DNA from: an uncultured Chthonomonas sp.
GTDB taxonomy: Bacteria > Armatimonadota > Chthonomonadetes > Chthonomonadales > Chthonomonadaceae
Length of the DNA stretch: 64,000 bases
Direction of reading: 5' to 3'
Assembly (NCBI GenBank): GCA_903859705.1
Contig: CAIONQ010000002.1
Location: 20,781 to 84,780, forward strand
Shown: positions 1 through 8,798 of the stretch, in pieces
How positions within the stretch are numbered: position 1 is the first letter of the stretch
Layout of the letters: the number at the start of each line of letters is the position of its first letter
Made by a program: the position numbers and the translations under genes
The notes under the pieces: model-generated
What the model was told of the DNA's origin: nothing
The model's database searches: none
Seen by the model: the letters and a program-made list of their open reading frames with translations, nothing else

Positions 1-1295
1 CCAGATACGATATCGCCCGGCATTGTGCCGGCATATTTGGCAGAGGTACCTGCATTGTCTTGCATATCTGGCCCAATGCTGTACACAACGAAGTGATTGT
101 TCTGCAGGCGATAAATCAGTGGCCCCATGGTGGGTGAGAACGGATCGGAAGGAACAGATTTCAAATATACGGGTACCAACTGGCCCAGAGATTGTGGGTA
201 CTTCCCATTGGTTTTGAAATAAAGCTCCAGCGCGATCTCGGTTTTGAGTACCCTGCGTACCGCCTGCATGCTCAACTGTTTTTCCCATGCAGTATGGAAA
301 GAATCGCCCCAACCCATTGCGCCAAGGGAAATCGGCATCTGCGAGGCCAGGGACTTTTTGTATGGGCCGCTAACCTCTTTGCTAACCGAGCGGCAATATT
401 CCAGATTGGCCTCAAGAAGGCCGCGCTTGCTGGCGAGGACAATCTTGGTCATCTTCCCGGTTTCGCGCAGTTTCCCCATGGTGCTCATATCACCCATAGC
501 GCCACTGCCAAACGTATCATGCAGTTCATCAACACCCTTTGGAGTGAGGCGAAAACCCTTAAATATTTCCTTTAGATAAGATGTTGAGGTATATCCCTCT
601 TCCAATACGATATCGCTGTAACTGGTTTCGGCGGCCTCTATGGCATCCAGATGTGCGGCTGCGCTTTTGAGCTGATCGGGAGGGAGGTGAGGCACCAGGT
701 CCTCTATGCGCACCGCGGCAATAGCGTGAACGGCTCCACCTACGAGTTGTGGGAGTATGCCCCCCTGGCGCGGTATTTTGACTCCAAATTCCAGTCCATC
801 CAGCCGCAGTTCCATGGCTCGGCCATAGTCTCCTACAATCTCATAATGATCTGCCACTCCAGACAAGATGCGGGCGGTTTCTCGCATCTCAGCAAACTCG
901 GGGATGGTGTCTTTGACACTGCGGGTAGCGTGCTCTACAAACGGCAGCTTAAGTGCGGAATGGAGAGCAGCCATCGTTTCCGTGGCATCGTTTGCGCAAT
1001 TGGCATAATCCGCTACAGTTAACTGTTGCCCTGATCGTAAGGGCATGCTATATGGGGACTGATGTGCCATCCGCTTGCCGAGCAGGCTTACCTGGTGTAG
1101 GGCTGGAAGGGCGGAATCGGCCGGAACGGTATGTGTGGGGATATTCAGCTCTGATGTGCGGTTGTTTACCATCGCCACCACCAGCAGAACAACCACAGGC
1201 GTGAGCAGTGCAGCAACACCATACAGCAGCATTCTGCCCGGCCGCCGTGTGGGCCGGGAGGGTTCTGCCGAATGGGTTTGAGTTGCTTTTGGCAT
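1..1295 (-). CDS. Membrane-anchored hypothetical protein (C-terminal part outside the window)
   Basis: This reading frame is open from an ATG at 1295 to the left edge with no stop, giving about 431 residues of an incomplete protein. An AAAGGTG sequence lies about 10 nt before the ATG. The N-terminus is a short basic stretch followed by one transmembrane helix (residues about 24-43, rich in Leu/Val). The last visible part reads like the C-terminal region of pseudopilin-like or secreted proteins common in Planctomycetes and Armatimonadota: KTNGKYPQSLGQLVP, then VPSDPFSP, a short tyrosine-containing strand and YSIGPDMQDN. No enzymatic motif was recognised. A single-pass envelope protein is inferred; the exact role is unknown. 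The gene follows the M24 peptidase on the same strand with a gap of about 35 nt, so the two may be cotranscribed. Confidence 0.7.
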   Translation of the reverse strand, partial: MPKATQTHSAEPSRPTRRPGRMLLYGVAALLTPVVVLLVVAMVNNRTSELNIPTHTVPADSALPALHQVSLLGKRMAHQSPYSMPLRSGQQLTVADYANCANDATETMAALHSALKLPFVEHATRSVKDTIPEFAEMRETARILSGVADHYEIVGDYGRAMELRLDGLEFGVKIPRQGGILPQLVGGAVHAIAAVRIEDLVPHLPPDQLKSAAAHLDAIEAAETSYSDIVLEEGYTSTSYLKEIFKGFRLTPKGVDELHDTFGSGAMGDMSTMGKLRETGKMTKIVLASKRGLLEANLEYCRSVSKEVSGPYKKSLASQMPISLGAMGWGDSFHTAWEKQLSMQAVRRVLKTEIALELYFKTNGKYPQSLGQLVPVYLKSVPSDPFSPTMGPLIYRLQNNHFVVYSIGPDMQDNAGTSAKYAGTMPGDIVS

Positions 1296-1329
1296 GCGTT
1301 GCTGCACCTTTCACCAAGTGCGGTTCTTG

Positions 1330-2676
1330 CTACTCCGCCTTCAGGGCGGCCTCTAACTCGTCTACTCCACGCTCCAGAGGCGGGCCCAGCAGTTCCAGGC
1401 CATCCTCTGTTACCAGGTAGTCATCTTCAATCCGAACGCCAATGCCTTCGGATGGAATATAAAGGCCCGGCTCCACGGTGATAACATGCCCGGGCGCAAG
1501 TGGGATTAGCCTGTCGCCAACATCGTGCACATCCAGGCCAAGGTGATGGCTCAGGCCATGCGGCATAAAGTTATCCAGCATTTGCTCAACGCCATTTGCA
1601 TCTTTCGCTCGCTGAGGCTGTTCCTTGTAAAAAGCTTTGCATTTATCGGTGAGATCCTGGAGGGTATCGCCGTGCTTGAAGCTGGAGATCGCATGCTCCA
1701 GAGCCTGCAGCACCAGAGTGTAGATCTCCTTTTCACGATCGCCAAATACACCGCCCACGGGATAGGTTCTGGTGAGATCTCCGCAGTACGCTCCAGATTT
1801 TGCGCCGATATCCACAACAACGAGCTGCCCCTGCTTCATCTGCGCACAATTCTCTTCGTAGTGCAGTACGGTGGCGTTTGCACCAGTGCCCACAATGCTG
1901 CCGAATGCCAGGCCAGCCCCGTGGCTACGGAATGCCTGCAGGGCGGCTGCCTCGGCCTCATATTCGTGCCGGCCGTCTCCGCCAGCTATTACTGCGCGAG
2001 CAGCGCGGTGGCCAGCCTGCGTAATCTCTATTGCTTCAACAATACGTGCGATTTCGGCGGGAGACTTCACCATTCTCAGATGGCCGATGGCATCGGTGGC
2101 ATCCTTAAAATGGATGGTGGGCATTTGTGCCTTTAGCCTGTTCATTAACTGATACACGCGCGATGTCTCATTATCGGGTCCAAATGGCGCTTCCAAATAA
2201 AGGGTGGAGTTACGCCTTGCCCATGCCATGAGGGCGCCCAATACGGAAGATGAATCGGCAGTTTTCTGCACGCCGGTGGCGGCTTCTGCCTCCGTGCCCG
2301 GACCAAGCTTTGGCCCGGTCCAGGTTTCCATAGCGGCATCTCGTTTTGGCAGATACAGGATTTCGCGCACATCGGGGGCCGCGCCGCGCAGGCCAGCCAC
2401 TGCAGGCAGATCTGGCGGAAGCAGCACCAGAAACGCTCCGGGGGTTACGACGCCTGTAAAGTACAGAAAGGTGCTGTTCTGCTGGTATCGGCCGGGGCTA
2501 ACGGCTTCGTCTTCGGTAGAGCCTCGCAGTAGGATGATGCCATCCGGGCATGCAGAGCGGAGTGCCTGCCGGCGTGTGCGATACTCCTCGGCACTAAAGC
2601 CAAGCAGGGGAGCAGGCGGTGGAAGAAATACGGGAGCAGGTGAAGCAGCCTGCGGATCGGCGGATGGAACACTCAT
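1330..2676 (-). CDS. pepP: Xaa-Pro aminopeptidase, M24B family (PepP-like)
   Basis: This is a 448-residue cytoplasmic metallopeptidase predicted to remove N-terminal residues that precede proline. An N-terminal creatinase-like domain (about 25-185) is followed by the pita-bread catalytic domain (about 200-435). The five metal ligands expected for M24 are all visible: Asp289 (VVVDIGA), Asp300 (GDLTRTYP), His377 in HGLSHHLGLDVHD, Glu402 (VEPGLY) and Glu417 (RIEDDY). Length matches the family (about 440). The first 24 residues are Pro/Ala-rich and could be removed if a later start is used, but no better start was seen. The gene is read away from the alcohol dehydrogenase, which is upstream on the same strand and ends in its own terminator. 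Confidence 0.93.
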   Translation of the reverse strand: MSVPSADPQAASPAPVFLPPPAPLLGFSAEEYRTRRQALRSACPDGIILLRGSTEDEAVSPGRYQQNSTFLYFTGVVTPGAFLVLLPPDLPAVAGLRGAAPDVREILYLPKRDAAMETWTGPKLGPGTEAEAATGVQKTADSSSVLGALMAWARRNSTLYLEAPFGPDNETSRVYQLMNRLKAQMPTIHFKDATDAIGHLRMVKSPAEIARIVEAIEITQAGHRAARAVIAGGDGRHEYEAEAAALQAFRSHGAGLAFGSIVGTGANATVLHYEENCAQMKQGQLVVVDIGAKSGAYCGDLTRTYPVGGVFGDREKEIYTLVLQALEHAISSFKHGDTLQDLTDKCKAFYKEQPQRAKDANGVEQMLDNFMPHGLSHHLGLDVHDVGDRLIPLAPGHVITVEPGLYIPSEGIGVRIEDDYLVTEDGLELLGPPLERGVDELEAALKAE

Positions 2677-2744
2677 TTCAGGGACTCTCCATACAATAAC
2701 GTTAAGATGAGAAAAGTATACCTGTGCACAGGTTGTCGGAGGCG

Positions 2745-2778
2745 TAAAAACGGCGGCTCCCGGTTAGGGGAACCGCCG
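2745..2778 (-). terminator. Rho-independent terminator after the alcohol dehydrogenase gene
   Basis: On the minus strand a GC-rich hairpin (arms ACGGCGGTTCCCC and GGGAGCCGCCGT) is followed by a run of T. It sits about 30 nt past the stop codon of the alcohol dehydrogenase. Confidence 0.8.
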
Positions 2779-2806
2779 TGATGGTGTTGCGCTTACGCCG
2801 CGTAGC

Positions 2807-3931
2807 CTACATTCGGATTACAGAGCGGATAACGTTGCCGGTTTCCATCTCATGGAACGCTTCTTCCACATCATCCAGGGTGATTTCACGGGTAACCATG
2901 CCATCCAGCTTAAGCTTGCCCTCCAGGTAGAGATTGGCAAGCATCGGGAAGTCGTAAGAAGGCAGGGTATCGCCAGCATGGCAAACGCAGAGGTTCACCT
3001 TGTTCCAGTAAACTCCCGTATCCATGTTGCCAACGTTCAGGCTCACCTCATCGGTGGCGGCGGGGAAGCCGATTGTACAGGCGGTGCCGTTGTAGTTGAC
3101 CATGCGAACGGCCTGCTCGATGCACGCCATGCGGCCAGTGGCTTCGTAAGCAAAGTCTACGCCGCCTTCATAGCCGGGCCAATCATCGGTAACCAGTGCG
3201 CGAACAGCGGCAACGGCATCCACTTCACTGGCATTCACCAGGTCTGTAGCGCCGTACTCTTTTGCCCACTGTAGCTTCACGGGGTTCACGTCTACCGCAA
3301 TAATCTGCTTTGCGTGTGCCAGCTTTGCACCCTGAATAACGCTAAGCCCAACACCGCCGCAACCAACAACTGCTACAGATGCACCCGGGAACACCTTTGT
3401 TGTGTTAAAGGTAGCCCCGACTCCGGTTACAACACCGCAGGCGATGAGGCATGCTTTTTCAAGCGGCATGGCGGCCGGCATTTTGATGGCCGCCTTGGCA
3501 TGCACCACAGTGTGGGTGCTGAAGGTACCGCATCGCAGCACCTGGGAGCAAAGTGCCCCATCCCGCTTGCGCCGAATCCGCTGCCCGGGCCGAAGCGCTG
3601 CATAGCAGTGGCGTGGATCGCCTTTGCGGCAGGCAGGGCATCGCTCACAGGGTGCACGGTAGGCAATTACTACAGGATCACCGGCGCTGAGATGCGTTAC
3701 GCCCTCGCCAACCTGCTCTACAATGCCAGCACCTTCATGGCCAAGGACAATTGGGAACGACATTCCGTTGCCATTTAGGACCTTAATTGTAAGATCAGTG
3801 TGACAAACGCCGCTGGCAACCAGCCGGATTAATACCTCATTGGGCCCAGGAGCATCTACAATGATGTCCTCTACTTTGGCCGGAGTTCCGGCCTCATTCA
3901 GCAGTACGGCACGACCTTCAACTGCAGGCAT
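2807..3931 (-). CDS. Zinc-dependent medium-chain alcohol dehydrogenase (class III / NDMA-like group)
   Basis: This is a 374-residue NAD(P)-dependent dehydrogenase of the zinc MDR superfamily. Catalytic zinc ligands are Cys43 (SGVCHTD), His65-Glu66 (GHEGAG) and Cys165 (IACGV). The structural zinc lobe has Cys95, Cys98, Cys101 and Cys109. The Rossmann motif GCGGVG (190-195) binds the cofactor. The CGVVTG and GATFNTTKV segments fit the class III/formaldehyde or NDMA-dependent branch rather than short sugar dehydrogenases, but the physiological alcohol cannot be read from sequence. The start at 3931 is chosen because AAGGAG sits 7 nt upstream of this ATG; an in-frame extension of 21 residues upstream has no ribosome site and no family similarity. 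It has its own terminator and appears monocistronic. Confidence 0.92.
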   Translation of the reverse strand: MPAVEGRAVLLNEAGTPAKVEDIIVDAPGPNEVLIRLVASGVCHTDLTIKVLNGNGMSFPIVLGHEGAGIVEQVGEGVTHLSAGDPVVIAYRAPCERCPACRKGDPRHCYAALRPGQRIRRKRDGALCSQVLRCGTFSTHTVVHAKAAIKMPAAMPLEKACLIACGVVTGVGATFNTTKVFPGASVAVVGCGGVGLSVIQGAKLAHAKQIIAVDVNPVKLQWAKEYGATDLVNASEVDAVAAVRALVTDDWPGYEGGVDFAYEATGRMACIEQAVRMVNYNGTACTIGFPAATDEVSLNVGNMDTGVYWNKVNLCVCHAGDTLPSYDFPMLANLYLEGKLKLDGMVTREITLDDVEEAFHEMETGNVIRSVIRM

Positions 3932-4237
3932 GCTATTTCTCCTTATAATACGTGCGCATTTTGCCGAAACTGGCTGTGGCCGAAGCCCACGCACTCCAAA
4001 GATGTTTCGGGGGTGAATTTCGTCTATACCAGTGAATATTCCTTGATTTTTGTTTATTGAAAGTGGATTGCCGGCTCAGACAATAGTTGCATTGCACGCA
4101 AGAGTATTAAATAAAGCTGCAGTATTATTAAACATGCTGTGCACTTATATTCAAAGTGTGGCAATATTAAGAGTGTTAAACAGCCCGCAAGTTTCATGCA
4201 ATTTCATGTGCATTTATTGCACAAATCGAAACATAGA

Positions 4238-4267
4238 TTGACAATAATCTTGCAGCCTATGTATAAT
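4238..4267 (+). promoter_or_regulatory. Consensus sigma-70 type promoter for the pseudopilin gene
   Basis: TTGACA (4238-4243) and TATAAT (4262-4267) are perfect consensus boxes separated by 18 nt, in a clearly AT-rich stretch (about 4020-4320) of a GC-rich genome. A start near 4274 would give a leader of about 90 nt before the TTG start codon at 4366. The remaining part of the 3932-4365 gap has no gene that I can see. Confidence 0.75.
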
Positions 4268-4365
4268 TGCCTCGTAGGATTGTCACTGCTACAAGTATCA
4301 ATCCAATGCAAAGCAAGCAATTTCGTAAGACCAAGGGCGGTTCGTGATCGAAAGGGGAGCAAGAC

Positions 4366-5112
4366 TTGTACAATTTCGGAAGAGGATGTAGCCGCAGGGC
4401 GTTTACCCTCATTGAGCTTCTTGTTGTTATAGCAATCATCGCTATCCTAGCAGCTATTCTTTTCCCTGTGTTTGCACAGGCACGTGAGAAAGCACGGCAG
4501 ACATCCTGCCTCAGCAATGAGAAGCAGATTGGGCTGGCATTCGCGCAGTATACTCAGGACTACGATGAGCATTACTCTGCGCGAGATATGGCTATTACCA
4601 ACTCCACCAGCTATTCTTATCGCTGGGCGTTGCAGCCTTACATTAAGAACACACAGATCTGGGTGTGTCCGTCCAACCCGACCGACCAGCTGGACCAGGG
4701 CTACACCCCAATCGGTTCCAGCACTGTACAACCAGGCTCCCAGGAAGCAACTGATTACGGAATCAACGATGCCAACTCACAGTTTGATGGCAACTATCCG
4801 AAGATCGCCGGAATCACTGCACCTGCTCAGAAGATCCTTCTGGTAGAGACCCGCAATACCAACTGGGACGACTACGCTTCCCCGTGGTGGTGCGCAGGCA
4901 ACACCCCGGATGGCGCCGCAAATGGCAACTGGGCCTTCGGCGGTTACGCCGGCCATACCCGCAACTGGAATGTGCTGCTCGCCGACTACCATGTTAAGGC
5001 GATGAAGCCCTCCGCAACTGCTGCTCCGTTCAGCATGTGGGACTTCAACCGTGACGACGTACAGAACTGCTACGTAACCGGTCTGCGCTCCCTCGAGGCG
5101 GCCTTCCCGTAA
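4366..5112 (+). CDS. Type IV pilin-like / pseudopilin protein with DUF1559-like C-terminus
   Basis: This is a 248-residue exported pseudopilin. The N-terminal methylation and assembly motif starts at Phe13 ([21 protein letters not shown]) and continues into the phylum-typical [20 protein letters not shown]. Prepilin peptidase would cut before Phe13; Ala instead of Gly at -1 is tolerated in this family. The C-terminal part contains the aromatic-rich region and a [10 protein letters not shown] segment matching the H-X9-DG box of DUF1559-type proteins in degenerate form. Translation begins at TTG, with AGGGGAG 7 nt upstream, and no ATG is available in the right place. A strong promoter precedes it and a terminator follows at 5136. 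Such proteins are numerous in Armatimonadota and Planctomycetes; most have no known substrate. Confidence 0.9.
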   Translation: MYNFGRGCSRRAFTLIELLVVIAIIAILAAILFPVFAQAREKARQTSCLSNEKQIGLAFAQYTQDYDEHYSARDMAITNSTSYSYRWALQPYIKNTQIWVCPSNPTDQLDQGYTPIGSSTVQPGSQEATDYGINDANSQFDGNYPKIAGITAPAQKILLVETRNTNWDDYASPWWCAGNTPDGAANGNWAFGGYAGHTRNWNVLLADYHVKAMKPSATAAPFSMWDFNRDDVQNCYVTGLRSLEAAFP

Positions 5113-5135
5113 ACAGGAAGATCGTTTAATTGCGC

Positions 5136-5171
5136 GGATGTCCCGCTCCGGTACTCCGGAGCGGGACATCC
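5136..5171 (+). terminator. Rho-independent terminator after the pseudopilin gene
   Basis: A perfect 16-bp stem (5136-5151 with 5156-5171) with a TACT loop is followed by TTGTTTA. It separates the pseudopilin from the TPR gene. Confidence 0.85.
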
Positions 5172-5219
5172 TTGTTTATGGGCTAATATAATTAAAATAA
5201 TTCTTCAGGCACTCTCTTT

Positions 5220-6470
5220 ATGTCCCGGTTAAATGCAAATCAAACAGCTGGTACTTCGCAGTCCAGAACTATCACTCTTGCCATCCTCGCTATTCTCATA
5301 AGCGTGGGCTCCATTGTGTATCTATCCAGTGAGGGGTACAAACGCAGGCAAGCAGAGCAGATGTCTACGACTGCTCTGCAAAAAGAGGCGGATTCCCACA
5401 GTAGTTCTCCATGGATTTACTATACGCTGGGCGTGCGTCTGGCGCGTGAGAAGCAACTGCCCGCCGCTGCCGAGCAGTTGTATGCAGCAGCAAAGCTAAA
5501 ACCAGATAGTTATGATATACAGTTTGCGCTTGGCCGATGCCTGGCATTTATGAATGCGGGCGATAGAGCCGAAAAAGCGCTTATGGATGCCATTGCTCTT
5601 AAGCCAGACGCTGGCGGCCCCTATGTTTACTTGACCATGGCCAGGCATGCACAGGATAGAACGGAACTGGCGATAGAATCTGCCCGTAAAGCTGTGCAGT
5701 ACGATCCTAAGAACCCGGAAGCCTGGTATCAGTTCGGCATTCTCTACACGGCGGCCCTTGGAAATGAGGCGGAGGGTGTGCCGCACCTGAAAAAAGCGGT
5801 AGAGCTTGCACCGGATGCTGGCGTATACAACTTTGCCTATGGTTCTGCACTTACCAATGTTTCGCAATTTGCAGAGGCCATCCCATATCTGCGCCGTGCC
5901 GTGGAAAAGCTGCCGGGCAATGCGTACGCGCACTTTTTGCTGGCAGTGTGCCTGCATCGCAACGGTGCTACGGCCGCAGATGCAGACACGGCGATTGCTG
6001 AGCTGAAGACGGCCGTATCGCTAACACCATCCGATTACAGAGCGCATTTTGAGCTTGGGAATCTACTTGAGGAGCGCAACCGATTTCCGGAAGCGATGGC
6101 CGAGTTTGAAACTGCTACATCCCTCAATCCACGCCTGGGTGAAATATGGTTTCACCTGAGCAGAATGGCAGATAGAACTGGCCAGCCGCAAAAGGCCGCG
6201 GCAGCGCGGGCGAAGTTTCAGGAAATTCGCAGGCTGCATGTTGCATTCCAGACCCTGGCTCGAAGATTGCGCGACCATCCCGAAGATGTAAATGCACAGG
6301 TAGAAATTGGAGACGTGCTGATGCAGCAGGGCAGCCTTAAGAGCGCGCTGGTGCAGTTTGAAGATGCACTTCACCGGCAGCCAAACAACTTGAAGGCACG
6401 CACACTGTTAGAACAGTGCCGACACCTGATGGCGGAGAGCGCCAACGCTCCGGCTGGAGGTGCAAAATAG
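5220..6470 (+). CDS. Membrane-anchored tetratricopeptide repeat protein
   Basis: This 416-residue protein has a cytoplasmic N-tail, one transmembrane helix (about residues 19-36, LAILAILISVGSIVYL) and then a long array of TPR units covering about residues 55-400. Typical TPR signatures are visible, for example AEQLYAAAKLKPD, AWYQFGILYTAALGN and AMAEFETATSLNPRLGE. TPR arrays hold partner proteins; no enzyme motif is present. The gene overlaps the following CRTAC-type lipoprotein gene. TPR and CRTAC/UnbV proteins are commonly found together or fused, so a joint envelope-surface function is inferred. The start ATG has only a weak ribosome site. Confidence 0.85.
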   Translation: MSRLNANQTAGTSQSRTITLAILAILISVGSIVYLSSEGYKRRQAEQMSTTALQKEADSHSSSPWIYYTLGVRLAREKQLPAAAEQLYAAAKLKPDSYDIQFALGRCLAFMNAGDRAEKALMDAIALKPDAGGPYVYLTMARHAQDRTELAIESARKAVQYDPKNPEAWYQFGILYTAALGNEAEGVPHLKKAVELAPDAGVYNFAYGSALTNVSQFAEAIPYLRRAVEKLPGNAYAHFLLAVCLHRNGATAADADTAIAELKTAVSLTPSDYRAHFELGNLLEERNRFPEAMAEFETATSLNPRLGEIWFHLSRMADRTGQPQKAAAARAKFQEIRRLHVAFQTLARRLRDHPEDVNAQVEIGDVLMQQGSLKSALVQFEDALHRQPNNLKARTLLEQCRHLMAESANAPAGGAK

Positions 6471-8137
6471 CACGCAGGCACACTACATCCGCTGTTTGCG
6501 CACTTGTACTTGTACTGGCAGCAGGTTGCAGCAAGCAGCCTTCAGCAACGCCACCTACGTCTCATGGCAGCGCCAGCACACCGCCGACAAATGCAGTACC
6601 AATATCTCTGGTGGACCGATACGCTGAGAGCGGAATCGACTTTAAGCTGGGGCATGGCGGCAGAACACCGTTAACCATTCAGGACACAATTGGCCACGGC
6701 ATCGCGCTGATAGATGCCGATGGCGATGGCCTGCTGGATATTGTGCTGACTGGCCCAGACCACGTTAAGTTGTATCGCAACATTGGCAATTTCAAGTTTC
6801 AGGACGTAACGGCGAGCAGCGGGCTCCGACAGCCGGGTTACTGGACTGGGATTTCGGTGGCCGATGTAGACCATGACGGGAAGCCAGACCTGGTTCTCTG
6901 CGCCAAAGGTGGCTTTGCCATCTACAAGAACCTGGGTGGATTCCATTTTGAAGATAAGACCCCGGGCTCCGGGCTGGAGTGCAAAGATCCGAACCGGTGG
7001 AACTCTGCTGCACTGCTGTTTGATTACGACAAAGATGGCCTGCCAGATCTGTTTGTTGGTGCCTACGTAAACCTTGGTAACCACAGTGGGCTATGCCCGG
7101 GTGGGCCGGTGCTGATGGCCTGCGGTCCACAGAACTTTAAGCCGCAGTTTGGCGTGCTTTACCATAACGATGGCAACTTCCGATTCAGTAAGTGCGCGAA
7201 CCAGCCGCCAACACACGGCAAAGTGCTGGGATTGCTGGCCGGCGATATCTATGGCACGGGCGATACCGAGCTATACATAGCAAACGACGTAATGGAAGCC
7301 GATATGCTGCACCGCTTACCGGATGGAAGCTGGAAATCTGAAGGGGTGATAAACGGCACGGCCTATGGCCCGGATGGACGCGCTATGGGTGGCATGGGCA
7401 TTGGAGTAAGCGATTATGATGGCGATGGCCAGTTGGATATGGCCATTGGCACGTTTAGCCGAGACCCCCGCAGCCTGTTTCACAACGATGGTGGCAGCCA
7501 GTTCAGCAACCGGGCTTTTCAGGCGGGGATAGTAACACCCTGTACACTTCAGGTTGCATTTGGCACTCAGTTTGCCGATTTGAAAAACGATGGCTTCCCG
7601 GATTTGATTATGGTGAACGGGCATGTTCAGGATAACATCGAAAAATCCGATGCACAAATTCACTATGCAGAATCCACAATGGTGCTGATGAATGAGGGTA
7701 ACGGGCACTTCAAGGATATATCAGCGGCAGCTGGCAAAGACATAATGCGCCCGATAGTTGGCAGATCTCTCTGTATGGGGGACCTGGACAATGATGGGCG
7801 TATCGATTTGATTGCTGGCGACCTGGAGGGCGCTCCGTTAATACTGCAGAATAGCTCAAAGGCCGGCCACTGGCTCCGTGTAAAGTTAAAAGGCATGCAC
7901 AGCGTAACCGATGGGCAGGGTGCAGTGGTAACGGTTACTGTAGGTGCAAAGAAGCTTGTGCGCCTGGCCACAACGGGCGGCAGCTACTTCTCGGCAAGTG
8001 ATCCTCGCCTGCACTTTGGGCTTTCAGGCGCAGATAAATACGATTCAATATCTATTAAATGGCCGAGTGGCAAAACTCAGACCCTTACTGGAGGAGCAGC
8101 AGACAGAGAAGTGACGGCAGAAGAAGCGGCAAACTAA
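6416..8137 (+). CDS. CRTAC-type FG-GAP/VCBS repeat lipoprotein with ASPIC/UnbV C-terminal domain
   Basis: This is an exported protein of about 555-573 residues. A lipoprotein signal ends in the lipobox LAAGC. At least five calcium-binding FG-GAP/VCBS loops follow, such as DADGDGLLDI, DVDHDGKPDL, DYDKDGLPDL, DYDGDGQLDM and DLDNDGRIDL, forming an integrin-like beta propeller. The last 90 residues are an ASPIC/UnbV domain (GHWLRVKLKG to TTGGSYFSASDPRLHFGL). It overlaps the 3' end of the TPR gene, so translation is probably coupled. The start is unclear. The only standard start is GTG at 6416, which has no ribosome site and gives a long N-tail. A TGGAGG at 6455-6460 is instead placed 6 nt before an ATA codon (6467) that would give an ideal 21-residue lipoprotein signal. 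Such proteins are presumed surface adhesins or ligand binders; the ligand is unknown. Confidence 0.88.
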   Translation: MPTPDGGERQRSGWRCKIARRHTTSAVCALVLVLAAGCSKQPSATPPTSHGSASTPPTNAVPISLVDRYAESGIDFKLGHGGRTPLTIQDTIGHGIALIDADGDGLLDIVLTGPDHVKLYRNIGNFKFQDVTASSGLRQPGYWTGISVADVDHDGKPDLVLCAKGGFAIYKNLGGFHFEDKTPGSGLECKDPNRWNSAALLFDYDKDGLPDLFVGAYVNLGNHSGLCPGGPVLMACGPQNFKPQFGVLYHNDGNFRFSKCANQPPTHGKVLGLLAGDIYGTGDTELYIANDVMEADMLHRLPDGSWKSEGVINGTAYGPDGRAMGGMGIGVSDYDGDGQLDMAIGTFSRDPRSLFHNDGGSQFSNRAFQAGIVTPCTLQVAFGTQFADLKNDGFPDLIMVNGHVQDNIEKSDAQIHYAESTMVLMNEGNGHFKDISAAAGKDIMRPIVGRSLCMGDLDNDGRIDLIAGDLEGAPLILQNSSKAGHWLRVKLKGMHSVTDGQGAVVTVTVGAKKLVRLATTGGSYFSASDPRLHFGLSGADKYDSISIKWPSGKTQTLTGGAADREVTAEEAAN

Positions 8138-8157
8138 CAACGTAAGGATACGAAACC

Positions 8158-8613
8158 ATGCCAACCGCAGAAGAGCAGCTTGCAGTATTCATATCTCGGT
8201 ACCTGCCAGAGATTGCAGATCAGTTTGAACAGGCACATTTACGGGTGCGGGCTCTTTTGCCAGGTGCGGTGGAGATGGTTTATGATAACTACAACGCGCT
8301 TGTTATTGGCTTCTCTCCCAACACACTCCCCTCTCATGCGATTCTATCCATTGCATCCTACCCGCGGTACGTCACGCTCTTCATTATGGGTGGGGAATCC
8401 ATACCAGATCCTACAGGCAGGCTGGAAGGCACGGCAAAAACTGTTCGTGGCATCCGGCTGAGTGGCCCAGAAACCCTGGATGAACCAGACGTGGTAGCAA
8501 TCATAAATTGGGCAGTGGAAAAAAGCGTATCGCCGTTTGAGACAGAGCAGCCAAACAGACTCATTATTCAATCGATATCAGCAAAGCAGCGGCCACGGCT
8601 ACCTTCCAAATAG
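8158..8613 (+). CDS. DUF1801-like protein
   Basis: This is a 151-residue soluble protein. The segment VYDNYNALVIGFSPN, followed by ILSIASYPRYVTLFIMGG and a late LDEPDVVAIINWAVE stretch, resembles the DUF1801/YdhG group (SufE-unrelated, small alpha/beta fold of unknown activity). It starts 20 nt after the CRTAC gene with AAGGA as ribosome site, and is probably the third gene of that operon. There are no signal peptide and no catalytic residues that I can name. Confidence 0.72.
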   Translation: MPTAEEQLAVFISRYLPEIADQFEQAHLRVRALLPGAVEMVYDNYNALVIGFSPNTLPSHAILSIASYPRYVTLFIMGGESIPDPTGRLEGTAKTVRGIRLSGPETLDEPDVVAIINWAVEKSVSPFETEQPNRLIIQSISAKQRPRLPSK

Positions 8614-8798
8614 TTAAGGGCAACTTCGTGAGCGGTTGCTTGCTCCTAAACACAAACCAGCTGAATTATAAAAGAAAAGCCCCCTATTTCAACGCATCTT
8701 CGGGCCGGCAGGTTAAGCTACGCGGTATCCTTTAGTCATAGGATTGAACGGGCGCACTCGGCGCCTGAAACAAAGCTCGTTTTCCGGGAGAGTAATAC
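8614..8798. other. Intergenic region without a recognised gene
   Basis: This 185-nt leader precedes the PhoPQ-activated-type gene. It has several GC-rich short inverted stretches (for example around 8740-8770, GGGCGCACTCGGCGCC) but I could not match it to a known riboswitch or a clean promoter. Confidence 0.4.

Noticed and set aside
1048..1317. Minus-strand open frame of 89 codons overlapping the first gene
   Set aside because: It is a shadow of the edge-truncated gene 1-1295, which has the better ribosome site and coding character.
8614..8798. Possible riboswitch before the PqaA-like gene
   Set aside because: Short inverted stretches are present but I could not fit the conserved bases of a known class.
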